A stretch of DNA of 7,629 bases from Oligoflexus sp. (GTDB lineage Bacteria; Bdellovibrionota_B; Oligoflexia; Oligoflexales; Oligoflexaceae): the NCBI GenBank assembly GCA_030151925.1, contig JASLCY010000159.1:1-7629 (forward strand), in the 5' to 3' direction. This document shows, in pieces, positions 6,700 through 7,629 of the stretch. Within the stretch, counting starts at the first letter, position 1. The number at the start of each line of letters is the position of its first letter. Made by a program: the position numbers and the translations under genes. The notes beneath the pieces are model-generated. The model searched no databases. It was not told the DNA's origin and worked only from the letters and a program-made list of their open reading frames with translations.

Positions 6700-7629
6700 A
6701 TGGAAGAAGAACGGAAACGTCGCGAGATTTCTGCGAATACTCGTTCGCCAAAAGAGGAAGGCATCCGGCTCCTCCGCATCGCCGAGTCCCTGAGGCTCTC
6801 CTCCGCAACCCTGGAGAAAATCAAGCATAAGGTGTTCGGGGCGGCCTTCGATGCCACCGAGGTCAAAGTCCAGACCCTGCCGACGCCCGAACCGGTCCAA
6901 CCGAAGATCACCGCGCAGCCTAAACCCGCTCCGCGCGAGGCTACCGCGCATTACCCCACGGTCGAACGCATCGATCCGGTGGAAGCCGAGCTCGCCCTCC
7001 GCGCGAAGGTGGAGAGTTCGCAGAGCTTCGCCGCTTTCAAGGCCGAAGCCTGGAAGATCTTCGAGCTCTATCCGCGCCCCGAAACCGCGGGCCGGCTCGT
7101 CGAGCTCGCCCTGCTCTACGGCAGCGCGCAGGAACTCGAGGAGGTCTATATCAGCCTGGGCCGCAGCGGAGTGGACTTCTATCCGGCGATGGACGCGGAG
7201 ACGCGCGTCCACGCCCTGACCAAGCTCTGGCAGGCGAAGCGCTTCGATTTCCTCGACCAATTCCTGTTCCGCAAGGACCTCGTGCTCAAGCTCGCCCCGG
7301 CCGAACGCTGGTACTGCTGCTGGTCGATGGTGGACCGAGGGCAGAACGATCAGGCCTATCGCTGGTTCAAACGCTTCGAGAACGAGATCCGGGCGGCCCA
7401 GAAGCAGTTCGGCGGCATCGTCCACAAATCGGAGAATGCTTTGGCCCTCGTGCTCGGCTCCGCGGCTTTGCAGGCCGAGGACGAGGCGCTGGCGATGCGT
7501 TTCCTCGAAGCGATCCCGAGCCACGCTCCCGAATTCCCCAAGGCGCTCGACCTCCTGCTCGACCTGCGCGTGGACAAGGACGAGAAGGGCTTCTGCAAGT
7601 TCGGCCAGCGCCTCAGCCGCGAACTCGAT
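6700..7629 (+). CDS. Unrecognised protein with Pro-rich linker and helical repeat-like body, C-terminus outside window
   Basis: 310 codons are open to the right edge with no stop. I do not recognise the family. The start is ATG at 6700, behind a strong GGGGGAAGG ribosome site. Residues 1-48 are charged and helical (MEEERKRREISANTRSPKEE, then RLLRIAESLRLSSATLEKIK). Residues about 52-90 form a Pro/Gln/Thr linker (LPTPEPVQPKITAQPKPAP). From about 93 the chain is Ala/Leu/Glu-rich and predicted helical, with aromatic-tipped segments such as FAAFKAEAWKIFELYPRPE, RWYCCWSMVDRGQNDQAYRW and ALALVLGSAALQAEDEALAM. These suggest a TPR-like or other helical-hairpin solenoid, but no consensus repeat is clear. 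There is no signal peptide or membrane helix, so it is probably cytoplasmic. The opposing 279-residue minus-strand frame (6685-7524) has the composition of an antisense shadow. The gene is divergent from the sigma-54 regulator, which could control it. Confidence 0.75.
   Translation, partial: MEEERKRREISANTRSPKEEGIRLLRIAESLRLSSATLEKIKHKVFGAAFDATEVKVQTLPTPEPVQPKITAQPKPAPREATAHYPTVERIDPVEAELALRAKVESSQSFAAFKAEAWKIFELYPRPETAGRLVELALLYGSAQELEEVYISLGRSGVDFYPAMDAETRVHALTKLWQAKRFDFLDQFLFRKDLVLKLAPAERWYCCWSMVDRGQNDQAYRWFKRFENEIRAAQKQFGGIVHKSENALALVLGSAALQAEDEALAMRFLEAIPSHAPEFPKALDLLLDLRVDKDEKGFCKFGQRLSRELD

Noticed and set aside
6685..7524. Minus-strand open frame of 279 codons opposite the last gene
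   Set aside because: Composition rich in Arg, Glu, Leu and Gly without domains, and it begins without a ribosome site; the plus frame has a promoter, ribosome site and uninterrupted reading to the edge.

Overview
The window looks like chromosomal DNA from a GC-rich Gram-negative bacterium. It carries LolC/LolE-type lipoprotein-release permeases, which imply an outer membrane, a cysteine-free (magnesium-type) HemB that resembles the Pseudomonas enzyme, RuvC, and a sigma-54 response regulator. A deltaproteobacterium-like or Bdellovibrionota lineage would fit, but that placement is inference. I see no tRNA, rRNA, CRISPR array, insertion sequence or prophage gene.

Layout. Positions 1-3821 hold one tightly packed minus-strand operon, read right to left: ruvC (GTG start at 3821), hemB (overlapping the end of ruvC by 26 nt), a complete LolC/E-family permease (1 nt after hemB), and a second LolC/E-family permease (2 nt further on) that runs off the left edge. 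The two permeases are tandem paralogues about 1.26 kb apart. Their ATPase partner (LolD) is not in the window and may lie beyond the left edge. Positions 3822-3890 are a compact divergent promoter region. A plus-strand GT4-type glycosyltransferase follows (3891-4889).

Positions 4890-5011 are a convergent gap with two copies of a 33-bp tandem repeat. Positions 5012-6502 (minus strand) encode an NtrC-type sigma-54 activator with a receiver, an AAA+ domain, an acidic linker and a Fis-like HTH. One residue of its receiver acidic pair is replaced by leucine. Positions 6503-6699 are an AT-rich divergent intergenic region with a candidate promoter in each direction and two inverted repeats, one of which brackets a -10 element. 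The last gene (6700 to the right edge, plus strand) encodes an unrecognised protein with a Pro-rich linker and a helical, possibly repeat-type body; its C-terminus is outside the window.

How the genes relate. The left operon joins DNA repair (RuvC), haem synthesis (HemB) and envelope biogenesis (Lol permeases); the tight spacing suggests co-transcription and translational coupling rather than one shared pathway. The glycosyltransferase, the regulator and the unknown protein are separate transcription units. Nothing here clearly forms a new defence or mobile system. The points most worth checking are the permease tandem pair, the modified receiver, the dyad over the -10 of the last gene, and the unknown protein.
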